DNA of 64,000 nt from assembly GCF_008369325.1 (NCBI RefSeq), contig NZ_VOBI01000011.1:1-64000 (forward strand), written 5' to 3'. The notes beneath the pieces are model-generated. The model worked only from the letters and a program-made list of their open reading frames with translations. It had not been told where the DNA came from and did not search any database. Position numbers and translations under genes: made by a program. Each line of letters opens with the position of its first letter. The stretch's first letter is position 1. Origin of the DNA: Pseudomonas sp. ANT_H12B (GTDB lineage Bacteria; Pseudomonadota; Gammaproteobacteria; Pseudomonadales; Pseudomonadaceae). Shown here one piece after another: positions 14,953 to 22,989 of this stretch.

Positions 14953-15504
14953 TCAAGGTTGCGAAGCCAGGGCTTTCTCCACCGCTGCAATAAACTCGGG
15001 ATCGTCAGGCTTGGTCAGGCTGGAGAAATTGGCGATCACCTTGCCCTTGCGATCGACCACATACTTGTAGAAGTTCCACTTCGGCGCGGTGCTCTGCTTG
15101 GCGAGGACTTTGAACAAATGAGTCGCGTCGTCACCGCGGACTTTCTGCGGGTCGGTCATGGTGAAGGTCACGCCGTAATTCACATAGCAGACCTTGGCGG
15201 TCTCAGCGCCGTCCTTGGACTCCTGCTTGAAGTCGTTGGACGGAACGCCGATCACCTCCAGCCCCTGATCCTTGTAGCGCTGATTCAACGCCTCAAGGCT
15301 TTTGAACTGCGGGGCGAAGCCACAGAAGCTCGCGGTATTGACCACCACCAGCGGCTTGCCGGCGAAGCGCTGGCACAGGTCGATGGATTCATTCGCACGG
15401 AGTTTGGGCAACGAGCCTTGCAAAAGCGCCGGGCACTCTGCCGCTTGAGCCCATCCGCTGAACGCTGCCAGTAACGCGGGAATTGCAAGCCAACGCATCA
15501 ACAT
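14953..15504 (-). CDS. Glutathione-peroxidase-family protein with signal peptide
   Basis: A 183-residue thiol peroxidase of the GPx/BtuE type with an N-terminal signal peptide (MLMRWLAIPALLAAFSGWAQA), so it is likely periplasmic. The peroxidatic Cys lies in NTASFCGFAPQFKSL (about 60), the resolving Cys in AKVCYVNYGVTFTM, and the Trp/Asn pair in KWNFYKYVVDR. It would reduce hydrogen peroxide or lipid peroxides, probably with thioredoxin-like donors. The ATG at 15504 has AAGGA 9 nt upstream; an earlier in-frame ATG at 15531 would spoil the signal peptide. Confidence 0.85.
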   Translation of the reverse strand: MLMRWLAIPALLAAFSGWAQAAECPALLQGSLPKLRANESIDLCQRFAGKPLVVVNTASFCGFAPQFKSLEALNQRYKDQGLEVIGVPSNDFKQESKDGAETAKVCYVNYGVTFTMTDPQKVRGDDATHLFKVLAKQSTAPKWNFYKYVVDRKGKVIANFSSLTKPDDPEFIAAVEKALASQP

Positions 15505-15559
15505 GTCGGTGCATCCTTGAGAAGTCGTCAAAAACGAAGTTACTCGCCCTCACATCCTC

Positions 15560-15682
15560 CTAGCAAGCACCCATGCCCAACTGCATCAATGCCAGCCCGC
15601 CCTGATGCCAGCCCCACCACGCCAGGCCGAGCAGCAAGACGCCGCCAGCAAAAATGGCGAGGCGTGGCCAGAGACTGTTCAT
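15560..15682 (-). CDS. 40-residue membrane microprotein coupled to the MFS gene
   Basis: ATG 15682-15680 to TAG 15562-15560 encodes 40 residues: MNSLWPRLAIFAGGVLLLGL, then AWWGWHQGGLALMQLGMGAC. It has a single hydrophobic helix (about 8-22), a Trp-rich interface and a final Cys. Its start overlaps the MFS stop by ATGA, which strongly suggests coupled translation and a real gene despite its size. It could be a small accessory subunit of the transporter; I know no named family. No other signal explains this stretch. Confidence 0.65.
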   Translation of the reverse strand: MNSLWPRLAIFAGGVLLLGLAWWGWHQGGLALMQLGMGAC

Positions 15683-16887
15683 ATCGCACTCAACCTTGTT
15701 TGCAGACGCGCCACCGGCTGCTCACGCACCGGCCAGTTCAGCGCGGCGGCCAACAGACTCAAGAGAATCGCTACCTGCCAGATCAAGTCATAGCTCCCGG
15801 TTCGGTCATACACCACCCCGCCCAACCAGCCGCCGAGGAACGATCCGAGCTGGTGAAACAGAAAAACAATCCCGCCCAGCATGGACAGATTTCGCACGCC
15901 GAACAAGGTCGCCACGGTGCCGTTGGTCAAGGGAACGGTCGACAACCACAGGAAGCCCATCGTCATGCCGAACAGGTACGCCGTGGTCGTCGTGACCGGC
16001 GCCCACAGGAACAGCCCGATCACCACCGCTCGCAGCAGATACAGGCCGGTGAGCAAACGTGGCTTGGACATCCGCCCGCCGAGCCAACCGGCAGTGTAAG
16101 TACCGAAGATATTGAACAGCCCGATCAACGCCAGCACCGTGGTGCCGACGGTCGCCGGAAGATGTTGGTCCACCAGATAAGCCGGCAGGTGCACGCCGAT
16201 GAACACCACTTGAAAACCGCAGACAAAAAAGCCGAACGCCAGCAGCCAGAACCCCGAATGGGAGCAAGCCTCGTGCAGCGCTTCGCGAAGCGTTTGCTCA
16301 TGACCAAGAACCGGCAGCGGTTTGTCCTTGAGCATGCTCACCAGCGGCACGATCAGCGCCACCAGCAGGCCCAGCACCAGCAATGCTGCAGACCAGCCGA
16401 GCCAGCCGATCAACCCCAGCGTGCCAGGTAACATGGCGAACTGGCCGAACGAACCGGCGGCGCTGGCAATGCCCATGCCCATGCTGCGTTTCTCCGGCGG
16501 CACCGCGCGCCCGACCACGCCGAGGATCACCGAAAACGAAGTACCGGACAGGCCGATGCCGATCAATAAACCGGCGCTCAGGGACAAGGTCACGGCCGAG
16601 TCGGACAGGCCCATGAACGCCAGACCCAACGCGTACAAAACACCACCGATCGCCACCACTTTCGCCGCACCGAAGCGGTCGGCCAGCGCGCCGGTGAATG
16701 GCTGCGCCAGACCCCAGATCAGGTTTTGCAAGGCGATGGCGAAAGCGAATGTTTGACGCCCCCAGCCGAACTCGGCGCTCATCGGCGCCAGAAACAGCCC
16801 GAAGCCGTGCCGCACGCCCAGAGACAACGCCAGAATCAGCGCACTCCCCAACAGAACCCAACCGCACGTACGCCACATCGATGTCAT
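15679..16887 (-). CDS. MFS transporter (MarR-controlled)
   Basis: A 402-residue major facilitator with twelve hydrophobic segments; the first carries SLGVRHGFGLFLAPMSAEFGWGRQTFAFAIALQNLIWGLAQPFTGALADRFG, a motif set seen in the OFA/YcxA-like group of MFS permeases. The central cytoplasmic loop (about 200-225) separates the two halves. Substrate unknown; monocarboxylates are possible and drugs less so. GGAG 9 nt before ATG 16887 supports the start. It lies 52 bp behind a MarR gene, with a perfect 16-bp operator in the gap, and its stop overlaps the 40-aa membrane protein. Confidence 0.85.
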   Translation of the reverse strand: MTSMWRTCGWVLLGSALILALSLGVRHGFGLFLAPMSAEFGWGRQTFAFAIALQNLIWGLAQPFTGALADRFGAAKVVAIGGVLYALGLAFMGLSDSAVTLSLSAGLLIGIGLSGTSFSVILGVVGRAVPPEKRSMGMGIASAAGSFGQFAMLPGTLGLIGWLGWSAALLVLGLLVALIVPLVSMLKDKPLPVLGHEQTLREALHEACSHSGFWLLAFGFFVCGFQVVFIGVHLPAYLVDQHLPATVGTTVLALIGLFNIFGTYTAGWLGGRMSKPRLLTGLYLLRAVVIGLFLWAPVTTTTAYLFGMTMGFLWLSTVPLTNGTVATLFGVRNLSMLGGIVFLFHQLGSFLGGWLGGVVYDRTGSYDLIWQVAILLSLLAAALNWPVREQPVARLQTRLSAI

Positions 16888-16902
16888 TCTTGTTCTCCGG
16901 TA

Positions 16903-16918
16903 GCGGGTATATACCCGC
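16903..16918. promoter_or_regulatory. Operator in front of the MFS gene
   Basis: A perfect 16-bp palindrome, GCGGGTATATACCCGC, 15 bp upstream of the MFS start. The same sequence with one mismatch precedes the MarR gene (17348-17363), so both are probable MarR binding sites. Confidence 0.8.
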
Positions 16919-16939
16919 TTAAGATCGAAAAAACTGGCA

Positions 16940-17344
16940 TCAAGCCAGTTCGTCCAGCAGTTTCAGCAATGTTTCGCGTTTCTCGGCGCCCAGACGGTCA
17001 GTCAACCGCTGTTGCGCTGCTTCCCAGGCCGGCAACGCAGCTTTCAGGCGTTCAGCACCGGCCTCGGTGAGCTTCACGATCCGGTTGCGCATGTCCGCGC
17101 CCTCGACCAGCGTCACCAGGCCTTCACCTTCCAGCACCCGCAAATTACGCCCCAGGGTGCTGCGATCCAGGCCCATGGCCTCGGCGAGGGTGGAAATACT
17201 CGGTTGATCCAGACGCTGCAGATTGCACAGCAGAGAATACTGGGCAACGTTGATCCCGAAGCCGTCGAGAGCGCCGTCGTAGTGCCTGCTGACGCCACGA
17301 GCGGCGCGACGCAGGTTGATGCATAAACATTGGGAGTCGAGCAT
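16940..17344 (-). CDS. MarR-family transcriptional regulator
   Basis: A 134-residue winged-helix MarR protein: helix-turn-helix QPSISTLAEAMGLDRSTLGRNLRVLEGEGLVTL (about 50-82), wing EGADMRNRIVKLTEAG, and long dimerisation helices at both ends. It likely represses itself and the MFS gene through the matching palindromes and releases on binding a small, unknown ligand. The ATG at 17344 has no ribosome-binding site, but an excellent promoter lies immediately upstream, so the message may be leaderless. A Cys pair near the N-terminus (SQCLCINLRR) might sense oxidants; that is speculative. Confidence 0.85.
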   Translation of the reverse strand: MLDSQCLCINLRRAARGVSRHYDGALDGFGINVAQYSLLCNLQRLDQPSISTLAEAMGLDRSTLGRNLRVLEGEGLVTLVEGADMRNRIVKLTEAGAERLKAALPAWEAAQQRLTDRLGAEKRETLLKLLDELA

Positions 17345-17347
17345 AGT

Positions 17348-17380
17348 GCGTGTATATACCCGCGAGTGTGTTAAATCAAG
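17348..17380 (-). promoter_or_regulatory. MarR promoter with overlapping operator; predicts a leaderless mRNA
   Basis: On the minus strand TTGATT, a 17-bp spacer and TATACA stand 6 bp before the ATG, so transcription should begin at or next to the start codon. The operator GCGTGTATATACCCGC (plus strand 17348-17363) covers the -10, which would give direct autorepression. Confidence 0.65.
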
Positions 17381-17425
17381 TTTCAGAGGAATTTTAACCA
17401 GAGACTGGACGGTGTCTGGCAGGCC

Positions 17426-17530
17426 GCCTTCGCGAGCAGGCTCGCTCCCACAAGGGATCGGCGTCGTACACAAATTCTATATCCACTGGAGATCAAAAAT
17501 GTGGGAGCGAGCCTGCTCGCGAAGAGGCCA
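17426..17530. repeat. Inverted REP pair between the MarR gene and cobS
   Basis: CCTTCGCGAGCAGGCTCGCTCCCACA faces GTGGGAGCGAGCCTGCTCGCGAAG about 50 bp apart. It sits just after the end of the cobalamin operon (stop at 17551, minus strand) and could serve as its transcription end or mRNA stabiliser. Confidence 0.85.
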
Positions 17531-17550
17531 GCATATTCGCTAGATGAGCA

Positions 17551-18279
17551 TCAGGCCAACGCCAGCCCCACCAACACCGCAACCTCCAGCAATTCCAGCA
17601 TCGCCCCCGCCGTATCGCCCGTCGTCCCGCCCAATCGCCGCAGCATCACCTGCCGCAACCAGACAAAAACCAGCACCGCCAGCACCACTGCCAAGACACC
17701 GCTGAAACCAGCGATCAGAACACAGGCCAACGCACTGACCGCCAACACGTGCTTACCCGTCGACCGCGGCAAATGATCGGCCAGTGCCTGGCCCAAACCA
17801 CCGGGACGCACATAAGGCGTGGTCATGAACAACCCCAACAGCGCAGCGCGCCCGATCAACGGAACGATGATCAGGGTAGCGGCCTGCTGCTCGATCAATG
17901 CCAGCATCGCGGCGAATTTGAGCAGCAACACCAGCACCAGCGTCACGACCGCGATCGGCCCGCTACGCGGGTCTTTCATGATGGTCAGGGTGCGCTCACG
18001 GTCGCCGAACCCACCGAGCCACGCATCGGCGCTGTCGGCCAGGCCGTCCAGGTGCAGCGCACCACTGAGCAATACCCAAACCGTCAACAGCAATGCCGTG
18101 TGAAGCAACAACGGTGTGCCCAGCAAAACCCAGTTCAGCGCCCACAAGATCGCACCGAACAGCAGGCCGACCAACGGATAAAACAGCAGCGACCGCCCGA
18201 GCTCCTGAGGTGCCGGCATGCCCGGCAGACGAATCGGCAGACTGCTCAAAAATTGCAGGGCGATCCAGAACGGCAACAT
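17551..18279 (-). CDS. cobS: Adenosylcobinamide-GDP ribazoletransferase (cobalamin synthase)
   Basis: A 242-residue polytopic inner-membrane enzyme: FLSSLPIRLPGMPAPQELGRSLLFYPLVGLLFG at the start, the GALHLDGLADSADAWLGG metal-binding motif near residue 75, KDPRSGPIAVVTLVLVLLLKF, and several later membrane helices. It joins alpha-ribazole (or its phosphate) to adenosylcobinamide-GDP, the last step of nucleotide-loop assembly. It is the promoter-distal gene of the riboswitch-led cobalamin operon (cobV in P. denitrificans naming). Confidence 0.93.
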   Translation of the reverse strand: MLPFWIALQFLSSLPIRLPGMPAPQELGRSLLFYPLVGLLFGAILWALNWVLLGTPLLLHTALLLTVWVLLSGALHLDGLADSADAWLGGFGDRERTLTIMKDPRSGPIAVVTLVLVLLLKFAAMLALIEQQAATLIIVPLIGRAALLGLFMTTPYVRPGGLGQALADHLPRSTGKHVLAVSALACVLIAGFSGVLAVVLAVLVFVWLRQVMLRRLGGTTGDTAGAMLELLEVAVLVGLALA

Positions 18280-18281
18280 GC

Positions 18282-18857
18282 TCAGCTCGCTTCCGTTAAC
18301 AAGACGCCGGATTCGACCGACAGCGAAAACAACGCACCATGGCCGACTTCAACGTTGAGCAACTGCTCACGGGGCAATCCCCGCGCCTGAGCCAGCAACA
18401 AACGCATGACTCCGCCATGACTGATCAGCAACACCCGCTCGCCCGCGTAGGCGCTATGCAAACGCTCAATCGCCGCCAGCACCCGCGTCGAAAAATCCAG
18501 CACCTGCTCGCCTTGCGGTGGGGTAAATGAATAGGGATCAGCCCAGAACAGTCCCAGCGCCTGGGCATCGATTTGCATCAGCGCCGCAGCGCTCTGCCCT
18601 TCCCAGGCGCCAAAGTGCAGCTCCTGCAGATCTTTATCCAATTGCACCGGCAAACCCAGTTGCGCACCGAGTTCTTCAGCGAACCGTGCACAACGTTGCA
18701 ACGGCGAACTGACCAAGCGATCCCAAGGCCCCTGCTCGACCACGGCCGCACGCATCTGCGCCCAACCGGTGTCGGTCAGCGCGTCGTCGAGGCTGCCGCG
18801 CAAGCCACCACCGAGTTCGGTTTCGCCGTGGCGCAATAGATCGAGACGCAAGGTCAT
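18282..18857 (-). CDS. cobC: Histidine phosphatase, probable alpha-ribazole phosphatase
   Basis: A 191-residue histidine-phosphatase: catalytic RHG in LDLLRHGETELGGG (residues 4-12), SSPLQRCARFAEELG, the acid LHFGAWEGQSA and the second His in VLLISHGGVMRLLL. In the nucleotide-loop pathway CobC dephosphorylates alpha-ribazole phosphate or adenosylcobalamin phosphate. The ATG at 18857 overlaps the cobT stop by 4 bp, and the in-frame reading further upstream has no such logic. This cobC is the Salmonella-type name and is unrelated to the decarboxylase also called cobC in P. denitrificans. Confidence 0.88.
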   Translation of the reverse strand: MTLRLDLLRHGETELGGGLRGSLDDALTDTGWAQMRAAVVEQGPWDRLVSSPLQRCARFAEELGAQLGLPVQLDKDLQELHFGAWEGQSAAALMQIDAQALGLFWADPYSFTPPQGEQVLDFSTRVLAAIERLHSAYAGERVLLISHGGVMRLLLAQARGLPREQLLNVEVGHGALFSLSVESGVLLTEAS

Positions 18858-19909
18858 GCCGGACGATCCGCCACCGCAGCTTCGGCGAAGGTCGCCATCT
18901 GCCCGTGAAGGTCGCAGGCCAGACGCAGCAACGGCACCGCCAATGCGGCCCCGCTGCCCTCGCCCAGGCGCAGCCCGAGGTCCAGCAACGGCTCGGCATT
19001 CAGGGTTTCCAGCACATGACGATGACCCGGCTCGGCACCGCGATGACCAAACAACAGCCACTGGCGACACTCCGGATTCAAGCGCACCGCCACCAGCGCT
19101 GCGACGCTGCAAATGAAGCCGTCCACCAACACCGCGACGCCTTCCTGGGCACAGGCCAGATAGGCGCCGACCAGCGCGGCGATTTCAAAGCCGCCGAGGT
19201 TGAACATCGTCTGCAAAGCATCACCGCGCTGAGCGCTGTGCAACGCCAACGCACGTTCGATGACCTGGGCTTTATGACTGACACCCGCCGCGTTCAGCCC
19301 GGTGCCCGGTCCGACCAGGTGCACCACCGGGCAATCGAGCAACGCACAGGCTAACGCACTGGCCGCAGTGGTGTTGCCGATGCCCATCTCACCACCGATG
19401 AACAACTGCGCGCCCGCCGCGATGGCGCGTTGCACACTGTCGCGGCCGGCCTGCAAGGCGCGTTCAGCCTGGGCCCGAGTCATGGCCGGACCTTCGACAA
19501 AATTCGCCGTGCCCGGGCCGACATTCAAGTGGCGTACACCCGGCAGATTCAGCGTTGGCGTGATGGTGCCGAGGTCGACCACTTCAAGGGAGGCCCCGAG
19601 CTGTCGCGCCAACACACTGATCGCCGCCCCCCCGCTGACGAAGTTGTGCAACATCTGCCCGGTGACTTTCTGGGGAAACGCCGACACCCCTTCGGCGACC
19701 ACGCCATGGTCACCGGCAAAAATCGCGATCCACAGCTGATCCAGAGTCGGCTTGACCCGCCCCTGCAACCCGGCCAATTGCACCGCCACCGACTCCAGCC
19801 GACCGAGAGAGCCGGCCGGTTTGGTCAGCTGCTGTTGACGCGCCTCGGCCTGTTCGACGGCTGCTGCATCGATCGGCTTGCACGGGTTCAGCCACCAGGT
19901 TTGAGTCAT
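18854..19909 (-). CDS. cobT: Nicotinate-nucleotide--dimethylbenzimidazole phosphoribosyltransferase
   Basis: A 351-residue CobT (typical 350-360): LTKPAGSLGRLESVAVQLAGLQG (residues 30-52), FAGDHGVVAEGVSAFPQKVTGQML, the phosphate-binding GGEMGIGNTTAASAL near residue 170, and a C-terminal EGSGAALAVPLL. It activates dimethylbenzimidazole, supplied by BluB of the same operon, to alpha-ribazole phosphate. The start at 19909 overlaps the cobU stop by 4 bp. The sequence is complete and shows no lesion. Confidence 0.94.
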   Translation of the reverse strand: MTQTWWLNPCKPIDAAAVEQAEARQQQLTKPAGSLGRLESVAVQLAGLQGRVKPTLDQLWIAIFAGDHGVVAEGVSAFPQKVTGQMLHNFVSGGAAISVLARQLGASLEVVDLGTITPTLNLPGVRHLNVGPGTANFVEGPAMTRAQAERALQAGRDSVQRAIAAGAQLFIGGEMGIGNTTAASALACALLDCPVVHLVGPGTGLNAAGVSHKAQVIERALALHSAQRGDALQTMFNLGGFEIAALVGAYLACAQEGVAVLVDGFICSVAALVAVRLNPECRQWLLFGHRGAEPGHRHVLETLNAEPLLDLGLRLGEGSGAALAVPLLRLACDLHGQMATFAEAAVADRPA

Positions 19910-20427
19910 AACGCAGTTCCTTTCAAAGTCAGGGGCAGGCCGGCGACGGTCAGGACGACTCGCTGACAGCGCTCGGCCAACGCTTGATGCAGCCAACCGG
20001 CTTCATCGACATAGCGGCGAGTCAATTCGCCCAGCGGCACGACACCCATTCCGGTCTCGTTGCTGACAAAAATGATTTCACCCGGCAACGACGCCAGGCA
20101 CTCCAGCAAAGCATCACGCTCGGCGTTCAGACGCTCGGGGTTGTCGAGCATCAGCAGATTGGTCAGCCACAAGGTCAGGCAATCCACCAGCAGGCAGCGA
20201 TCGGTGCTGGCGGCTTCGCGCAGGACGCGAGCGAGTTCCAGAGGCTCTTCGACCAACTCCCATTCGGCCGGACGACGGGCGCGGTGATGGGCAACCCGTT
20301 CGCTCATTTCGCCGTCGAGGGGTTGGCTGGTGGCGATGTAGGTCACGGCCAGACCACTGTCGGAGGCGAGTTTTTCGGCCAGGCGACTTTTGCCGGAGCG
20401 GGCGCCGCCGAGGATCAGTTGCAGCAT
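19906..20427 (-). CDS. cobU: Adenosylcobinamide kinase / adenosylcobinamide-phosphate guanylyltransferase
   Basis: A 173-residue bifunctional enzyme (CobU/CobP): P-loop LILGGARSGKSRLAE at residues 4-18, the guanylylated-His region ERVAHHRARRPAEWELVE (about 44-61), LLVDCLTLWLTNLL and FVSNETGMGVVP. It phosphorylates adenosylcobinamide and then adds GMP from GTP. It follows cobQ after a REP-containing gap of about 120 bp, the only sizeable gap in the operon after the riboswitch leader. Confidence 0.94.
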   Translation of the reverse strand: MLQLILGGARSGKSRLAEKLASDSGLAVTYIATSQPLDGEMSERVAHHRARRPAEWELVEEPLELARVLREAASTDRCLLVDCLTLWLTNLLMLDNPERLNAERDALLECLASLPGEIIFVSNETGMGVVPLGELTRRYVDEAGWLHQALAERCQRVVLTVAGLPLTLKGTAL

Positions 20428-20464
20428 GGTTCATTCCTTAAATTGTGCGGTGGGGCGACTTCCG

Positions 20465-20536
20465 TCTTCGCGAGCAATCCCGCTCCCACATTGGAATGCG
20501 ATCAACTGTGGGAGCGAGCCTGCTCGCGAAGAGGCC
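20465..20536. repeat. Inverted REP pair inside the cobalamin operon (cobQ-cobU gap)
   Basis: CTTCGCGAGCAATCCCGCTCCCACA, then about 20 bp later TGTGGGAGCGAGCCTGCTCGCGAAG. Lying within the transcript, it may set the relative stability of the upstream (cobO-cobQ) and downstream (cobU-cobS) message parts. Confidence 0.85.
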
Positions 20537-20548
20537 AGCCCATTCACC

Positions 20549-22000
20549 CTAAAATCCGCAGAGCTCACGCAACAACCCGGTATCCAGATGCTGCTCCACC
20601 AGATCCGCCAACCGCTCGATATCGCGCTCACGCAACGCGTGGTAATCCACTTCCTGCACATTCTGTAAACCGGCCCAGCGCAACAGCGCGCTGCACGCCG
20701 CGGGCGATTCAAACAGGCCATGCAGATAGGTGCCGAAAATCTGCCCATCGACACTTTGCGCGCCATCGCAACGACCGTCATCCAGCTGCACGGCAGCGTT
20801 TTCCAGCGCCGGCCCGGTGGTCACGCCGGCATGAATTTCATAGCCGCTGACTTGCGCATTCTCCAAAGCCAGACGACCGCGCACATTGCGCAATTGCTTC
20901 TCTTCTTCGAGCTGCGTCTGGAACGCCAGCAAGCCTAAACCGGCACTGGAACCCGGCGCGCCTTCGAGGCCCAGCGGGTCGTGGACCTGTTCACCGAGCA
21001 TTTGCAGACCGCCGCAAATCCCCAGCACTTTTCCGCCGTAGCGCAGGTGCCGGGCGATGGCGGTGTCCCAACCATTGGCGCGCAGATACGCAAGATCACT
21101 GCGCACGCTTTTCGAGCCGGGGAGAATAATCAGGTCGGCGGGCGCAATCGCCTGGCCGGGGCCGATGAATTGCAGGTCCACTTGCGGGTGCAAGCGCAGC
21201 GGATCGAAATCGGTGTGATTGCTGATGCGTGGCAGCACCGGCACCAGCACTTTCAACACCTGATCGGCCTTGTCAGCCTGGCGCTGATCGATGCCGTCCT
21301 CGGCTTCAAGATGCAGGTCCATCACGTAAGGCAGCACGCCGATCACCGGTTTACCGGTGCGCTCCTCCAGCCAGTCGAGACCGGGTTGTAGCAGGGCGAT
21401 GTCACCGCGAAAACGGTTGATGATGAAGCCTTTGACCCGCGCCTGCTCGGTCGGCGACAGCAGCTCCAGGGTGCCGACCAAATGCGCGAAAACGCCGCCA
21501 CGATTGATGTCGGCGATCAACACCACCGGGCAGTCCACCGCCTCGGCAAAGCCCATGTTGGCGATGTCGCCGGCGCGCAGATTGATCTCGGCCGGCGAAC
21601 CAGCGCCTTCGACCATCACCACCGGATACGCCGCGCTCAGCCGGGCATGGGAGGCCAACACTGCTTGCATCGCAATGGCTTTGTAGTCGTGATAGGCAAC
21701 CGCGTTCATCGTCGTGACCGCACGACCATGGATGATCACCTGAGCACCGGTGTCGCTGTTGGGTTTGAGCAGCACCGGGTTCATGTCGGTGTGCGGCTGA
21801 AGATTCGCGGCCTGGGCCTGCACCGCTTGCGCGCGACCAATCTCACCACCGTCCGCCGTCACCGCGCTGTTGAGCGCCATGTTCTGCGGTTTGAACGGCA
21901 CGACGCTGACGCCCTGACGGACAACCCAACGACACAGCGCCGTCACCAGCGTGCTTTTACCGGCATCGGAAGTGGTGCCTTGCACCATCAACGTCGTCAT
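20549..22000 (-). CDS. cobQ: Cobyric acid synthase
   Basis: A 483-residue glutamine-dependent amidotransferase: N-terminal dethiobiotin-synthetase-like domain with P-loop GTTSDAGKSTL (8-18) and PFKPQNMALNS (35-45), and a C-terminal class-I glutaminase with nucleophile Cys in LGICGGLQMLGE (about 335) and His in YLHGLFES. It amidates positions b, d, e and g of adenosylcobyrinic acid diamide. It overlaps the upstream decarboxylase gene by ATGA. Confidence 0.95.
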   Translation of the reverse strand: MTTLMVQGTTSDAGKSTLVTALCRWVVRQGVSVVPFKPQNMALNSAVTADGGEIGRAQAVQAQAANLQPHTDMNPVLLKPNSDTGAQVIIHGRAVTTMNAVAYHDYKAIAMQAVLASHARLSAAYPVVMVEGAGSPAEINLRAGDIANMGFAEAVDCPVVLIADINRGGVFAHLVGTLELLSPTEQARVKGFIINRFRGDIALLQPGLDWLEERTGKPVIGVLPYVMDLHLEAEDGIDQRQADKADQVLKVLVPVLPRISNHTDFDPLRLHPQVDLQFIGPGQAIAPADLIILPGSKSVRSDLAYLRANGWDTAIARHLRYGGKVLGICGGLQMLGEQVHDPLGLEGAPGSSAGLGLLAFQTQLEEEKQLRNVRGRLALENAQVSGYEIHAGVTTGPALENAAVQLDDGRCDGAQSVDGQIFGTYLHGLFESPAACSALLRWAGLQNVQEVDYHALRERDIERLADLVEQHLDTGLLRELCGF

Positions 22001-22989
22001 TGGGTTTCCCTGGCGAAGGCTTCGAATGCGGCGGCGAGACGTACCCAGTCGGCTTCATCGCCAGGCAAGCCAAAACGCAAACTGTTGGTATGGGCGAACA
22101 ACCGCAGCAGAATGCCGCGCCGAGCCATGAATTCATGCAGCTCTTCAGCACGGTCAGTGGTCAGCCATTGAAACAGCGCGCAACCACCCTGGGGTTTGAA
22201 ACCGTGCTGCTCAAGCAGCAGCGCCAGACGTTCGCTGGCCTCTTCGGTACGCACCCGTTGCCGGGCATGCCCTTCGGTGTCCAGCAGACAGGCCTGGCCC
22301 AACACCCGGGTCGGTCCGCTGACCGCCCACGGGCCTACTTGCTCGGCCAGCAACTTAAGCAATTTACGCTCGGCCAGTACGAACCCCAAGCGGACTCCGG
22401 CCAGGCCGAAAAACTTGCCGAAGGAGCGCAGCACGATCAAACCGACCTGATGGGCAAACGGTGCCAGGCTCAGCTGCGGGGTGTTGTCCATGAAGGCCTC
22501 GTCCACCACCAGCCAGCCACCGCGCTGGGCCAGTCGCGAGTGCCAGTCGAGCAGCCGACTCGGTTCCAGGCTTAGTCCTGTTGGATTGTTCGGGTTGACC
22601 ACCACCAACACGTCGAGACTGTCGAGAAAGAAGTCGACTTCCTGCTCCAGCATTTCACGCACGATGTAGCCACTGCGGCGCCACGCTTCGGCATGTTCGG
22701 CGTAACACGGCGACAGCACGCCGACCTTGCCGGCACGGCGCAAACGCGGCAGCAACTGGATCGCCATTTGCGACCCCGCCACCGGCAGCACCTGGACGGC
22801 ACCGTAGTAATCGCAGGCTGCCTGCTCCAGACCGTCATCGGTTTCCGGCAACCGCGCCCAGGCCCGTAGCGGGATTTCCGCGACCGCAAATGGCCAAGGC
22901 GCGAGGCCGCTGGACAGGTCAAGCCAATCAGCTTCGGCAATGCCGTATTCAAGTGCCGCCTTACGTAACCGACCACCGTGCTCAAGCAT
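21997..22989 (-). CDS. cobD: Threonine-phosphate decarboxylase (PLP enzyme) for the aminopropanol linker
   Basis: A 330-residue fold-type-I PLP enzyme: HGGRLRKAALEYGI at the start, PVAGSQMAIQLLPRL, VVNPNNPTGLSLEPSRLL, VVDEAFMDN and the PLP lysine in VLRSFGKFFGLAGVRLGF (Lys near 197). It makes (R)-1-amino-2-propanol phosphate, the linker that CbiB attaches. It is called cobC in P. denitrificans and P. aeruginosa naming; the Salmonella name cobD is used here. It overlaps cbiB by 8 bp and cobQ by 4 bp. Confidence 0.9.
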   Translation of the reverse strand: MLEHGGRLRKAALEYGIAEADWLDLSSGLAPWPFAVAEIPLRAWARLPETDDGLEQAACDYYGAVQVLPVAGSQMAIQLLPRLRRAGKVGVLSPCYAEHAEAWRRSGYIVREMLEQEVDFFLDSLDVLVVVNPNNPTGLSLEPSRLLDWHSRLAQRGGWLVVDEAFMDNTPQLSLAPFAHQVGLIVLRSFGKFFGLAGVRLGFVLAERKLLKLLAEQVGPWAVSGPTRVLGQACLLDTEGHARQRVRTEEASERLALLLEQHGFKPQGGCALFQWLTTDRAEELHEFMARRGILLRLFAHTNSLRFGLPGDEADWVRLAAAFEAFARETQ

